This document shows, in pieces, positions 1 through 5,929 of a stretch of 11,170 nt of DNA (position 1 is the stretch's first letter; each line of letters starts with the position of its first letter). The position numbers were made by a program, and so were the translations under genes. The notes below the pieces were generated by a model that ran no database searches, was not told where the DNA came from, and worked only from the letters and a program-made list of their open reading frames with translations. The DNA is from an uncultured Oscillospiraceae bacterium (GTDB taxonomy: Bacteria > Bacillota > Clostridia > Oscillospirales > Oscillospiraceae), in NCBI GenBank assembly GCA_947628265.1, contig CANQZF010000037.1, forward strand, positions 1 to 11,170. Reading direction: 5' to 3'.

Positions 1-28
1 CCCCCTGCCCCCTCCCAAAGGGAGGGGC
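1..28. repeat. Fragment of the composite palindromic repeat (half of stem-loop SL1) at the left edge
   Basis: This stretch is identical to the right half of the first stem-loop of the repeat units at 2691-2718 and 3645-3672. It includes an 8-bp stem CCCCTCCC / GGGAGGGG around an AAA loop, preceded by CCCCCTGCC. It lies just downstream of the spoIIP stop codon, so it could also fold at the end of the spoIIP transcript, but no T-tract follows it on the minus strand. The window edge cuts the rest of the element. Confidence 0.75.
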
Positions 29-43
29 GCTGGACCCGCGCTC

Positions 44-1258
44 TTATGTTCCGTTCTCCCCCACCACCATATCCGCCAAACACTCGCCGAAGTACTGGGC
101 GGCGGTGATGGCCTCCTTGAGGGTGTTGCCGTTGGTGCCCACCTCCACTAAAAGGCCGCCGGGGGCCAGGTTCTGGTTGTAGCGGTACTGGGAGATCTTT
201 AAGGGCCTTGCCAGCGTCGGGTATTTCCCGGTCATGTGGGCCTGGAGCTTCACGGCGAAGCCAAGATTGATGTGCCAGTCGGGCTCCGGCTGGATGCCGG
301 CGGCGTCGGTGCCGCAGATGATCATCACCTGGGCGCAGGGGGCGTCCCCCACGTCCGCCACGGTCTTGTAGATGACCCCGTTCCCCTCCAGGGCATCCCG
401 GTGGAGGTCGATGATCACCTTGATCTCCGGGTGCTCCGCCACATACGCCTCCGCCCCGGCGAGGGACCTGTCGTAGGACCCGGAGTAGCTGGGGTAGTCG
501 TAGATGCTCCTGTCGTGATAGACGGTGACGCCCCGGGCCTCCAGCACCTTCGCGAGCTCGTCGCCCACTCGAATCATGTTGTAATTGAGGTCCTCGGTCC
601 TTGAGTGGTCGGAGGGGACGTAGTCGTCCTCCGGCGTGGGGTTATACGCCTCCGACCCGTGGGTGTGGACGATGAGCACCGCCGCCCCGGCCTCAAAGGG
701 CATGGGCGCGGAGAGGGCGGCGTCCACGTCTATCTGGTAGCCCGTCTCGTTTTTGATGTAGATGCCCTCCACGCCGGTATAGTTGCTGCCGGACCCGGTG
801 ATGGTGGTGCCGATGGCGTTCTGCTCCGGCTCCTCCGGGACACCGGGCCCCGTGGGATCGGCGGGGTCGGCGGTTCCGGCGGGCTCGGTGGGATCGGGCC
901 CCGGGGCGTCCGTGCCCTCGTTGGGCCCCGTGGGGCCGGGGAGCTCCTCCCCGGGCGGCTCCTCCCCCGGGGCGGGGTCCGGGGAGCGGGAGGGGCTTTG
1001 GGCCCCCGTCCCCGCAAAGCCGGGGAGCTCCGCCCACAGCGCCGTCAAATGGGTGTCGGGAAGCTCGCTTTTTGCCCCGGGCAGCTCCCGGGTGAGGATA
1101 AACCCGCCCAGCTCCTCCGGGAAGGGCGCCTCCCCCGCGCGCCCCTCCAGGCCGGCGGCAGCGGCCCTCAGAAGGAGGCACACCGCCGCCACCGCCATGA
1201 GCCTCCTTATGAGTCTTCCGGCCTCCGGCCCTCTTTTCGTCTGCTCATACCGCCTCAA
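44..1258 (-). CDS. spoIIP: Stage II sporulation protein P (SpoIIP), peptidoglycan amidase/endopeptidase
   Basis: SpoIIP is a mother-cell, membrane-anchored murein hydrolase that works with SpoIID and SpoIIM in septal thinning and forespore engulfment. The 404-residue product has one N-terminal membrane anchor at about residues 19-37, preceded by basic residues. A long linker rich in Pro, Gly and Glu follows (about 85-147), and the SpoIIP catalytic domain takes up the C-terminal half. Visible family motifs are HTHGSEAY at 198-205, SYDRSL at 261-266, DLHRDA at 284-289 and EVGTNGNTLKEA at 372-383; the histidines and acidic residues fit the zinc-dependent active site. The start is a TTG codon at 1256-1258, chosen because GGGAGG lies about 8 bases upstream. 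The next in-frame ATG (1198) has its AAGGAGG only 3 bases away, which is too close. The gene is divergent from the TSCPD operon. I could not identify a convincing sigma-E or sigma-F promoter. The catalytic part looks intact. Confidence 0.95.
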   Translation of the reverse strand: MRRYEQTKRGPEAGRLIRRLMAVAAVCLLLRAAAAGLEGRAGEAPFPEELGGFILTRELPGAKSELPDTHLTALWAELPGFAGTGAQSPSRSPDPAPGEEPPGEELPGPTGPNEGTDAPGPDPTEPAGTADPADPTGPGVPEEPEQNAIGTTITGSGSNYTGVEGIYIKNETGYQIDVDAALSAPMPFEAGAAVLIVHTHGSEAYNPTPEDDYVPSDHSRTEDLNYNMIRVGDELAKVLEARGVTVYHDRSIYDYPSYSGSYDRSLAGAEAYVAEHPEIKVIIDLHRDALEGNGVIYKTVADVGDAPCAQVMIICGTDAAGIQPEPDWHINLGFAVKLQAHMTGKYPTLARPLKISQYRYNQNLAPGGLLVEVGTNGNTLKEAITAAQYFGECLADMVVGENGT

Positions 1259-1329
1259 CGCCCCGACCTCCCTCTTTCGTGCCCGTACAGGTATCCTTAT
1301 CCTTATGCGGACAAATCGAAAAGTATGAG

Positions 1330-1358
1330 TTGCGAAAGGTCGAAAAGGGGTTTATAAT
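1330..1358 (+). promoter_or_regulatory. Sigma-A-type promoter of the TSCPD operon
   Basis: TTGCGA (1330-1335) and a perfect TATAAT (1353-1358) are separated by 17 bases, about 30 bases upstream of the TSCPD start. The predicted transcript starts near 1365. The match is by eye to the sigma-70/sigma-A consensus. Confidence 0.75.
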
Positions 1359-1390
1359 AAAGGCAAATTTATTTTGAAAGGATGACCAGA

Positions 1391-1651
1391 ATGGAAAAGG
1401 TCTTTATTCCCCACGGCGTCTGCTCCCGGCGCTACGACATCGTCTTAGAGGACGGCGTCATCCAGAACATCACCGTGGAGGGCGGCTGCAACGGCAACTT
1501 AAAGGGCATCTGCGCCCTTCTGCGGGGCCAGCGGGCGGAGGACGTGATCCCCAAGCTCCGGGGGACCCAGTGCGGTATGCGGGGGACCTCCTGCCCCGAC
1601 CAGATCGCCATCGCCCTCACCGAGGCGCTCCAGGAGGAGGCGGGCGCATGA
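1391..1651 (+). CDS. TSCPD domain-containing protein (TIGR03905-type)
   Basis: This is an 86-residue protein. It ends in the diagnostic motif GMRGTSCPDQIA (62-73) of the TSCPD family, small proteins related to the C-terminal zinc-binding segment of class II (NrdJ-type) ribonucleotide reductases. Cysteines at 33, 41, 61 and 68 could contribute to metal binding; this is inferred from the family, and no function has been shown for the stand-alone form. The start at 1391 is preferred over ATG 1382 because AAAGGA (1377-1382) is 8 bases from 1391 and overlaps the earlier ATG. It is the first gene of a three-gene operon and its stop overlaps the next start as ATGA. Family assignment is firm; the biological role is unknown. 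Confidence 0.88.
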   Translation: MEKVFIPHGVCSRRYDIVLEDGVIQNITVEGGCNGNLKGICALLRGQRAEDVIPKLRGTQCGMRGTSCPDQIAIALTEALQEEAGA

Positions 1652-1893
1652 AGCCGGTATTCTCCAACACCTTCAACATCACCCACAACAAGAATAAGTC
1701 CGAGGTGGCCCTGTCCTTCGCCCACATCTACACCGAGCACAACTTCTCCATGAAGCAGGGGGCCCTCACCGACGTGTCCGCCCAGGTGGCGGACGAGGTG
1801 GCCAGCGTCCTCATCACCCGGGACGGCGTGGTGGCCCTGGCGCGGCTCCTCAATAAGGTGGTTTCGGACTGGGGGATCGATCTTTCCGAATGA
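1648..1893 (+). CDS. Uncharacterised 81-residue protein in the TSCPD-HAD operon
   Basis: I do not recognise this protein. It starts at an ATG that overlaps the TSCPD stop (ATGA, 1648-1651), with AGGAGGAGG (1632-1640) 7 bases upstream. It ends in another ATGA overlap with the HAD gene (1890-1893), so translational coupling on both sides supports it as real. It has no membrane segment, signal peptide or cysteines. The central region (about 18-30, SEVALSFAHIYTE) looks beta-stranded. The C-terminal half (47-76, VADEVASVLITRDGVVALARLLNKV) has a strand-then-helix pattern faintly like small DUF3467-type proteins, but this resemblance is too weak to use as a call. Reading from the longer upstream in-frame start (1570) is less likely because that segment lies out of frame inside the TSCPD gene. 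Confidence 0.8.
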   Translation: MKPVFSNTFNITHNKNKSEVALSFAHIYTEHNFSMKQGALTDVSAQVADEVASVLITRDGVVALARLLNKVVSDWGIDLSE

Positions 1894-2534
1894 GATACAC
1901 GACAGTCATTTTCGACCTGGACGGCACGCTCCTCAACACCCTGGAGGACATCCGGGACAGCGTGAACCACATGATGGTGAAGTACGGCTACCCGGAGCGG
2001 ACGCTGGAGCAGATACGCCTTGCCGTGGGCAACGGCTCCGGCGTGCTTCTGGAGCGCTCTTTGCCGGAGGGCCGGGACACGCCGAATTTCGACGGGCTCT
2101 TGGAGGAGTACGTGGCCTGGTACGAGGCCCACAACAGGATCAAGACCGCGCCCTACCCGGGGGTCCTGGAGCTTCTCCGGGCGCTGACGGCCAGCGAGCG
2201 GAAGATCGCGGTGGTGTCCAACAAGCCCGACGCCAACACCAAGGCCCTGGTGCGCCACTTTTTCGGGGCGTACGTCTCCGTGGCCATCGGCGAGCGCCCC
2301 GGCGTCTCCCGCAAGCCCTCCCCGGACTCGGTGAAGGCCGCCATGCGGGAGCTGCAAAGTTACCCGTTCGAGACGGTGTACGTGGGGGACTCCGACGTGG
2401 ACCTCAAGACCGCCCGAGCCGCCGGCATCGACTGCGTCTCCGTCACCTGGGGCTTCCGCTCCGCCGACTTCCTCCGCTCCCTGGGTGCCAAGACCCTGGC
2501 GGATACCCCCGCCGAGGTGTTGAGGCTGGTATAA
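1890..2534 (+). CDS. HAD-superfamily hydrolase, phosphoglycolate phosphatase-like
   Basis: This 214-residue cytosolic phosphatase of the HAD IA (Gph/PpaX-like) type has all four catalytic motifs. Motif I is DLDGTLLNT, with nucleophile Asp9 and acid/base Asp11. Motif II is VVSNK with Ser110. The motif III lysine is Lys142 in RKPSPD. Motif IV is YVGDSDVDL with the Mg2+-binding acidic residues Asp167 and Asp171. The helical cap is inserted after motif I (about 18-80). The substrate cannot be read from the sequence: phosphoglycolate, pyrophosphate (PpaX) and sugar phosphates are all possible. Translation probably depends on coupling, because the start overlaps the upstream stop (ATGA) and there is only a weak GGGGG upstream. 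It is the last gene of the operon and is followed 5 bases later by a terminator. Confidence 0.9.
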   Translation: MRYTTVIFDLDGTLLNTLEDIRDSVNHMMVKYGYPERTLEQIRLAVGNGSGVLLERSLPEGRDTPNFDGLLEEYVAWYEAHNRIKTAPYPGVLELLRALTASERKIAVVSNKPDANTKALVRHFFGAYVSVAIGERPGVSRKPSPDSVKAAMRELQSYPFETVYVGDSDVDLKTARAAGIDCVSVTWGFRSADFLRSLGAKTLADTPAEVLRLV

Positions 2535-2538
2535 ACTT

Positions 2539-2574
2539 CCCAAAAAGGACGGGCCTTGGCCCGTCCTTTTTGGG
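2539..2574 (+). terminator. Rho-independent terminator after the HAD gene
   Basis: A 17-bp perfect stem (2539-2555 with 2558-2574) reads CCCAAAAAGGACGGGCC with its complement around a TT centre. The 3' arm contains the run CCTTTTT, and a complementary A-run on the 5' side makes it usable in both directions. It starts 5 bases after the stop codon. Confidence 0.9.
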
Positions 2575-2605
2575 ACAAGGGGAACCTTCCATTCCTGCCG
2601 TAAGG

Positions 2606-3087
2606 GCCGCCCAGATTGCCCCTCCCTCCGGGAGGGGTGCCCGAGCGCAGCGACGGGCAGGGTGGGTCCGTATATCCATCTACACCCCCACCCCCTGCCC
2701 CCTCCCAAAGGGAGGGGCTTTTAAAACGAGCGGCGAAGCCGCAACCTCTTTAGCCTTCCCCGCAGGGCGGGGAAGGTGGCGCGTAGCGACGGATGAGGTG
2801 AGAGGGTGCGTTCATCCGAGCACTTCCCAATCCGCTACCTTCTCACCTCACCCCTGCCCCTCCCCGCCCTGCGGGGAGGGCTTTTTTAAGGAGCGGCTTC
2901 GCCGCATATTTGATCATTCGCCGCAAAATTTTGCGGCGAAAACCTTTTTCGGGGATGGCGCGTTGATTTTAGGGTGAGATATAAAACGAGGGACAGGCCG
3001 GCCGGTGTCCGGCCCTTACGGCAAGTTTTCACGTTTAAATCAATCGTTCCGATTATCGCGCCGCCCGAAATCAACGCCATATGGGCC
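2606..3087. repeat. Composite palindromic repeat, unit 1 (about 482 bp)
   Basis: This is the first of two tandem units that begin with GCCGCCCAGATTGCCCCTCC. Modules in order: SL1 (about 2617-2718) is an imperfect inverted repeat whose two arms each carry an 8-bp CCCCTCCC/GGGAGGGG hairpin. Next is a small GCGGC/GCCGC hairpin near 2730-2742. SL2 (2753-2881) is a large inverted repeat with arms CCTTCCCCGCAGGGCGGGG and CCCCGCCCTGCGGGG. Another GCGGC-TTC-GCCGC hairpin lies at about 2893-2905, and a perfect 24-base palindrome at 2917-2940. A tail with AACCTTTTTCGGGG and a GGCC-rich hairpin completes the unit. Open reading frames here are low-complexity products of the repeat and have no ribosome binding sites I could credit. 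The element occupies the gap between two convergent genes. Confidence 0.88.
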
Positions 3088-3561
3088 GCCGCCCAGATTG
3101 CCCCTCCCTCCGGGAGGGGTGCCCGAGCGTAGCGACGGGCAGGGTGGGCACGTATACCCATCTACACCCCCACCCCCTGCCCCTCAAAAGGGAGGGGCTT
3201 TAAATATGCGGCGAAGCCGCAACCTTTTTAGCCTTCCCCGCAGGGCGGGGAAGGTGGCGCGTTAGCGACGGATGAGGTGAGAGGGTGCGATTATCTGAGC
3301 GCTCAAAAACTTTCGGTCTCCCACCTCACCCCTGCCCCTCCCCGCCCTGCGGGGAGGGCAAAAAGGAGCGGCTTCGCCGCACATTTGATTATTCGCCGCA
3401 AACTTTTGCGGCGAAAACCTTTTTCGGGGATGGCGCGTTGATTTGAGGTGAGATGCAAAACGAAAGACGGGCCGGACACTGGTCGGCCCTTACGGCAAGT
3501 TTTCACGTTTAAATCAATCGTTCCGATTATCGCGCCGCTCGAATTCTACGCCGTAGGGGCC
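3088..3561. repeat. Composite palindromic repeat, unit 2 (about 474 bp, direct tandem copy)
   Basis: It has the same module order and orientation as unit 1: SL1 about 3099-3200, SL2 3231-3359, palindromic core about 3392-3415, then the same AAGTTTTCACGTTTAAATCA tail. It differs by substitutions and short indels. The loop of SL2 has diverged in its 3' half, and the 24-base palindrome carries one central change. The GCGGC and CCCCGCCCTGCGGGG stems are kept. The degree of divergence indicates that the duplication is not recent. Confidence 0.87.
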
Positions 3562-3672
3562 GCCGCCCAGATTGCCCCTCCCTCCGGGAGGGGTGCCCGA
3601 GCGTAGCGACGGGCAGGGTGGGTCCGTATATCCGACCATCCCCACCCCCTGCCCCCTCCCAAAGGGAGGGGC
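3562..3672. repeat. Composite palindromic repeat, unit 3 (partial: SL1 only)
   Basis: Only the first module (SL1, both arms) of a third unit is present. It ends at GGGAGGGGC, directly against the DUF1622 terminator. Flanking SL1 copies would be natural sites for slippage or homologous recombination that expands or contracts the array. Confidence 0.85.
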
Positions 3673-3677
3673 ATTTA

Positions 3678-3705
3678 AAAAGGGCGGGCCGGGGCCCGTC
3701 CTTTT
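3678..3705 (-). terminator. Terminator of the metA-mscS-DUF1622 operon
   Basis: Read on the minus strand, a 13-bp stem AAAAGGACGGGCC pairs with GGCCCGCCCTTTT and is followed by further T residues, starting 3 bases beyond the DUF1622 stop. It is almost the same sequence as the terminator of the converging HAD gene. Confidence 0.85.
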
Positions 3706-3708
3706 GCT

Positions 3709-4041
3709 TTATTGGTCAGGGTACATTTTATCCTGCTCCATATGGGTGATCTCCCAGTGGATGAGGAAGGTGATGGCGGCGCGCAGGAGGACGATACAGC
3801 CGACGATGGCGATCTCGCGGAAATCCTGGACCACCACGGTGCGCAAAATTTCGCCGCCCAGCTTGAAGCTCAGCGCCGTGGCCATGCCCCGGGCTAAATT
3901 GAGGCGCATGTCCGCGTCCCGGCGTATGTACTCCACCACGCCCTTGACGCCGGCGATGAGCAGGATGAGCACGCCGATTACCTCAAAAAACAGGATGCCG
4001 CCCTCCACGATGACGTCCAATATGTGGTGCAAGATCTCCAT
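3709..4041 (-). CDS. DUF1622 family small membrane protein
   Basis: This 110-residue protein of unknown function matches the DUF1622 family pattern. A first hydrophobic helix lies at about 12-38 (ILFFEVIGVLILLIAGVKG), followed by a conserved middle section with RLNLARGMATALSFKLGGEIL at about 46-66. A second hydrophobic helix follows at about 77-95. The two helices predict a cytoplasmic-membrane location. The start at 4041 was chosen because AGGGGAG lies about 7 bases upstream; an upstream in-frame extension would run into mscS and lacks a site. It is 23 bases downstream of the mechanosensitive-channel gene and is the last gene of that operon, so a membrane-stress or envelope role is a reasonable guess. 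No activity is known to me. Confidence 0.85.
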   Translation of the reverse strand: MEILHHILDVIVEGGILFFEVIGVLILLIAGVKGVVEYIRRDADMRLNLARGMATALSFKLGGEILRTVVVQDFREIAIVGCIVLLRAAITFLIHWEITHMEQDKMYPDQ

Positions 4042-4064
4042 GTATCTCTCCCCTTTTTCAATTT

Positions 4065-4874
4065 TTACTGACGGTCCAGGTGTACGTTGAGATGCGGGTA
4101 GGTCATACGGACGCCGTCCTCGGCGAAGGCGGCGCGGATATTCTCCATGAGGGCGCACTTGGTGGCGAACCATTTGGGCGTCTCGGCCCAGACCAGCACC
4201 ATGTAGGTGATGGCGGAGTCGCCGTACTCCTTGACGGCGATGATGGGCTCCGGGTCCAAAACCAGGCCCTCGGTCATCCCGATGGCCTTGCGGATGGCGC
4301 CGTGGACGGCCTTCGTGGAGTCGTCATAGGAGGCGGAGACGTCGATGTCCACCCGGCGGGTGGGGAAAGCGGTGAAGTTCTCCACCTTGGACTCCGCCAC
4401 CTTGGAGTTGGGGATGTGGACCATGCGCCCGTCGGGCATCTTCAAAATGGTGTAGAAGAGCCCCACGCTCTGCACCGTCCCCGCCGTGCCGCCGATGTCC
4501 ACCCAGTCCCCGTCCGTAAAGGGGTGGGTCCCCAGAATGGTCATGCCGGAGAAGAGGTTGGAGAGGATGTTCTGCACGGAGAGGGAGAGAGCAAGGCTCG
4601 CCACGCTGACGATGGCGACGAGGCTCGTCATGGGAATCCCCAGCTTGTCCGCCACGATGAGCACTAGGAGGATCCACAAAAAGACGTTGACGGCGGCCTT
4701 CAAAAAGCCCTTGATGGACCCGTCCAGCTTGGAGCGGTCCAGGGCCCGGGTGAAGAGCCGCAGGGCGATGCGCCGCACGATGACGCACACGATGAGCAGC
4801 ACGGCGGCGGAGAGGACGGTCCCAAGGCTTATGGAGCCCAAATGGATCTCCTCCAGCTTTTCAAAAAATTCCAC
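4065..4874 (-). CDS. Small-conductance mechanosensitive channel (MscS family)
   Basis: This 269-residue channel belongs to the family that opens under membrane tension to release solutes after hypo-osmotic shock. Three membrane helices are visible: about 15-40, about 57-78, and the pore helix about 82-114. The beta domain follows (115-175) with the family motifs GTVQSVGLFYT and MPDGRMVHIPNS at 131-157. A C-terminal alpha/beta domain ends at YPHLNVHL. Against E. coli MscS the length is close to standard, but the pore-lining glycines are mostly serines and the hinge Gly113 aligns with Asn102 here. The start is a GTG (4872-4874) with GGGGGAG 4-5 bases upstream; the next methionine is at residue 82, inside the channel. 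It lies 13 bases after metA, which indicates co-transcription. Confidence 0.93.
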   Translation of the reverse strand: MEFFEKLEEIHLGSISLGTVLSAAVLLIVCVIVRRIALRLFTRALDRSKLDGSIKGFLKAAVNVFLWILLVLIVADKLGIPMTSLVAIVSVASLALSLSVQNILSNLFSGMTILGTHPFTDGDWVDIGGTAGTVQSVGLFYTILKMPDGRMVHIPNSKVAESKVENFTAFPTRRVDIDVSASYDDSTKAVHGAIRKAIGMTEGLVLDPEPIIAVKEYGDSAITYMVLVWAETPKWFATKCALMENIRAAFAEDGVRMTYPHLNVHLDRQ

Positions 4875-4887
4875 AGCGCTCCCCCCC

Positions 4888-5805
4888 TTATTTGATGTCC
4901 TTGAGGTCGTAGGGCGTGCCCTGATAGACGAAGTGGTTGATCCAGTTGGAGTAGAGGAGGTTGGCGTGGCCCCGCCAGGTGACGATGGGCTCGCGAGTGG
5001 GGTCGTCGTCGGGGAAGTAGTTTTTCGGGACCTCGATGGGCAGCCCCTGGCTTAAATCCCGGAGATACTCCTTTTTCAGGGTGTCCGGGTCGTACTCGCT
5101 GTGGCCGGTGACGAAGACCTGCCGGCCGCCCTTGGTGCACATGACGTAGACCCCGGCCTCCTTGGAGGTGGCCAAAATGCGCATCTCCGGGATCTTCTCC
5201 ACGTCCTCCCGGCGGATGGTGGTGTGGCGGGAGTGGGGGGCCATGAACACGTCGTCAAAGCCCCGCATCAGCATGGAGCGCTTATACTCCACCTCGTGGG
5301 GGAAGATGCCGAAGAGCTTCTTCTCCAGGGGGTATTTTTTCACCCCGTAATGGTAGTAGAGCCCCGCCTGGGCCCCCCAGCAGATGTGGAAGGTGGAGTA
5401 GACGTTGGTGCGGCTCCAGTCCATGATCTCGCAGAGCTCCCGCCAGTAGTCCACCTCCTCGAACTCCAGCTTCTCCACGGGCGCGCCGGTGATGACCAGG
5501 CCGTCGTAGCGCTGGTCCCGGACCTCGTCGAAGGTCTTGTAGAAGGCCAGCATGTGGTCCTGGCTCTCGTGGCTGGCCTTGTGGGTGCTGGTCTGCAAAA
5601 GCTCCAGCTCCACCTGCAAAGGGGTGTTCCCCAAAAGCCGGGACAGCTGCGTCTCCGTCACACGCTTTGTGGGCATCAGGTTCAGCACGGCGATGCGCAG
5701 GGGCCGGATGTCCTGGGTGACGGCCCTCTCCTCCGGAATGACGAAGATGTTCTCGTCGTGGAGGGTGGAGGCGGCGGGAAGCTCGTTGGGAATTTTGATC
5801 GGCAT
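4888..5805 (-). CDS. metAA: MetA: homoserine O-acyltransferase (predicted O-acetyltransferase)
   Basis: MetA acylates L-homoserine from an acyl-CoA, the first committed step of methionine synthesis in the cytosol. The 305-residue product begins MPIKIPNELPA and has the family's class I glutamine-amidotransferase-like fold. The catalytic nucleophile Cys142 is in HICWGAQAG, and His235 and Glu237 are in VTGHSEYDP. Residue 111 is Glu (TGAPVEKLEF). In characterised members Glu111 accompanies acetyl-CoA use, whereas Gly111 (E. coli) accompanies succinyl-CoA use, so homoserine O-acetyltransferase activity is predicted. The start at 5805 is supported by AGAGGAAAA upstream and by the universal MPI start of the family; the 17-residue upstream extension is rejected. 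It is first in an operon with the channel and DUF1622 genes, an unexpected pairing. No SAM or T-box riboswitch was recognised in the leader. Confidence 0.94.
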   Translation of the reverse strand: MPIKIPNELPAASTLHDENIFVIPEERAVTQDIRPLRIAVLNLMPTKRVTETQLSRLLGNTPLQVELELLQTSTHKASHESQDHMLAFYKTFDEVRDQRYDGLVITGAPVEKLEFEEVDYWRELCEIMDWSRTNVYSTFHICWGAQAGLYYHYGVKKYPLEKKLFGIFPHEVEYKRSMLMRGFDDVFMAPHSRHTTIRREDVEKIPEMRILATSKEAGVYVMCTKGGRQVFVTGHSEYDPDTLKKEYLRDLSQGLPIEVPKNYFPDDDPTREPIVTWRGHANLLYSNWINHFVYQGTPYDLKDIK

Positions 5806-5832
5806 GGCATTTTCCTCTTGTATGTAATCCTC

Positions 5833-5872
5833 AGGGCGGTCCCGGGCCGTTTTCACGCCGGAGGCCCGCCCT
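5833..5872 (-). other. GC-rich inverted repeat in the metA leader
   Basis: AGGGCGG (5833-5839) pairs with CCGCCCT (5866-5872), and short GGCC complements lie inside, within the predicted 80-base 5' leader of metA. There is no U-run after it, so it is not an obvious attenuator. It may simply be leader structure. Confidence 0.4.
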
Positions 5873-5890
5873 CCGTTTCTAATACTTAGA

Positions 5891-5919
5891 ATTATAGGTT
5901 ATCCGGAGGATTTTTTCAA
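5891..5919 (-). promoter_or_regulatory. Sigma-A-type promoter of metA
   Basis: On the minus strand TTGAAA (5914-5919) and a perfect TATAAT (5891-5896) are separated by 17 bases, placing the start near 5884. Two copies of the palindrome TCCGGA (5902-5907 and 5924-5929) flank the -35 box, 22 bases apart, and could be an operator. Confidence 0.8.
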
Positions 5920-5929
5920 GTGTTCCGGA

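Noticed and set aside
1259..1329. Sporulation sigma-E or sigma-F promoter for spoIIP
   Set aside because: CATACTTT near 1319-1326 on the minus strand resembles a sigma-E -10, but no matching -35 sits at the right distance, so no call was made.
605..1357. Long plus-strand frames opposite spoIIP
   Set aside because: They are high-GC shadows of the spoIIP Pro/Gly/Glu-rich linker region; the minus-strand protein has clear family motifs.
2570..3506. Several open frames of 67-135 codons within the repeat array, on both strands
   Set aside because: They read through palindromic repeats, give low-complexity products with the same peptide fragments on different strands, are not kept in frame between the two tandem units, and lack ribosome binding sites. 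They are best seen as by-products of the repeat.
2606..3672. CRISPR array or tandem satellite
   Set aside because: The period is about 480 bases, the repeat itself is long and internally palindromic, and there are no short unique spacers or cas genes.
3572..4090. Plus-strand frame opposite DUF1622
   Set aside because: It lies antisense to a well-supported gene and starts in the repeat; no family resemblance.
5806..5890. SAM or T-box riboswitch upstream of metA
   Set aside because: The leader is only about 80 bases and lacks the conserved SAM-I core or T-box sequence; only a simple GC-rich inverted repeat is visible.
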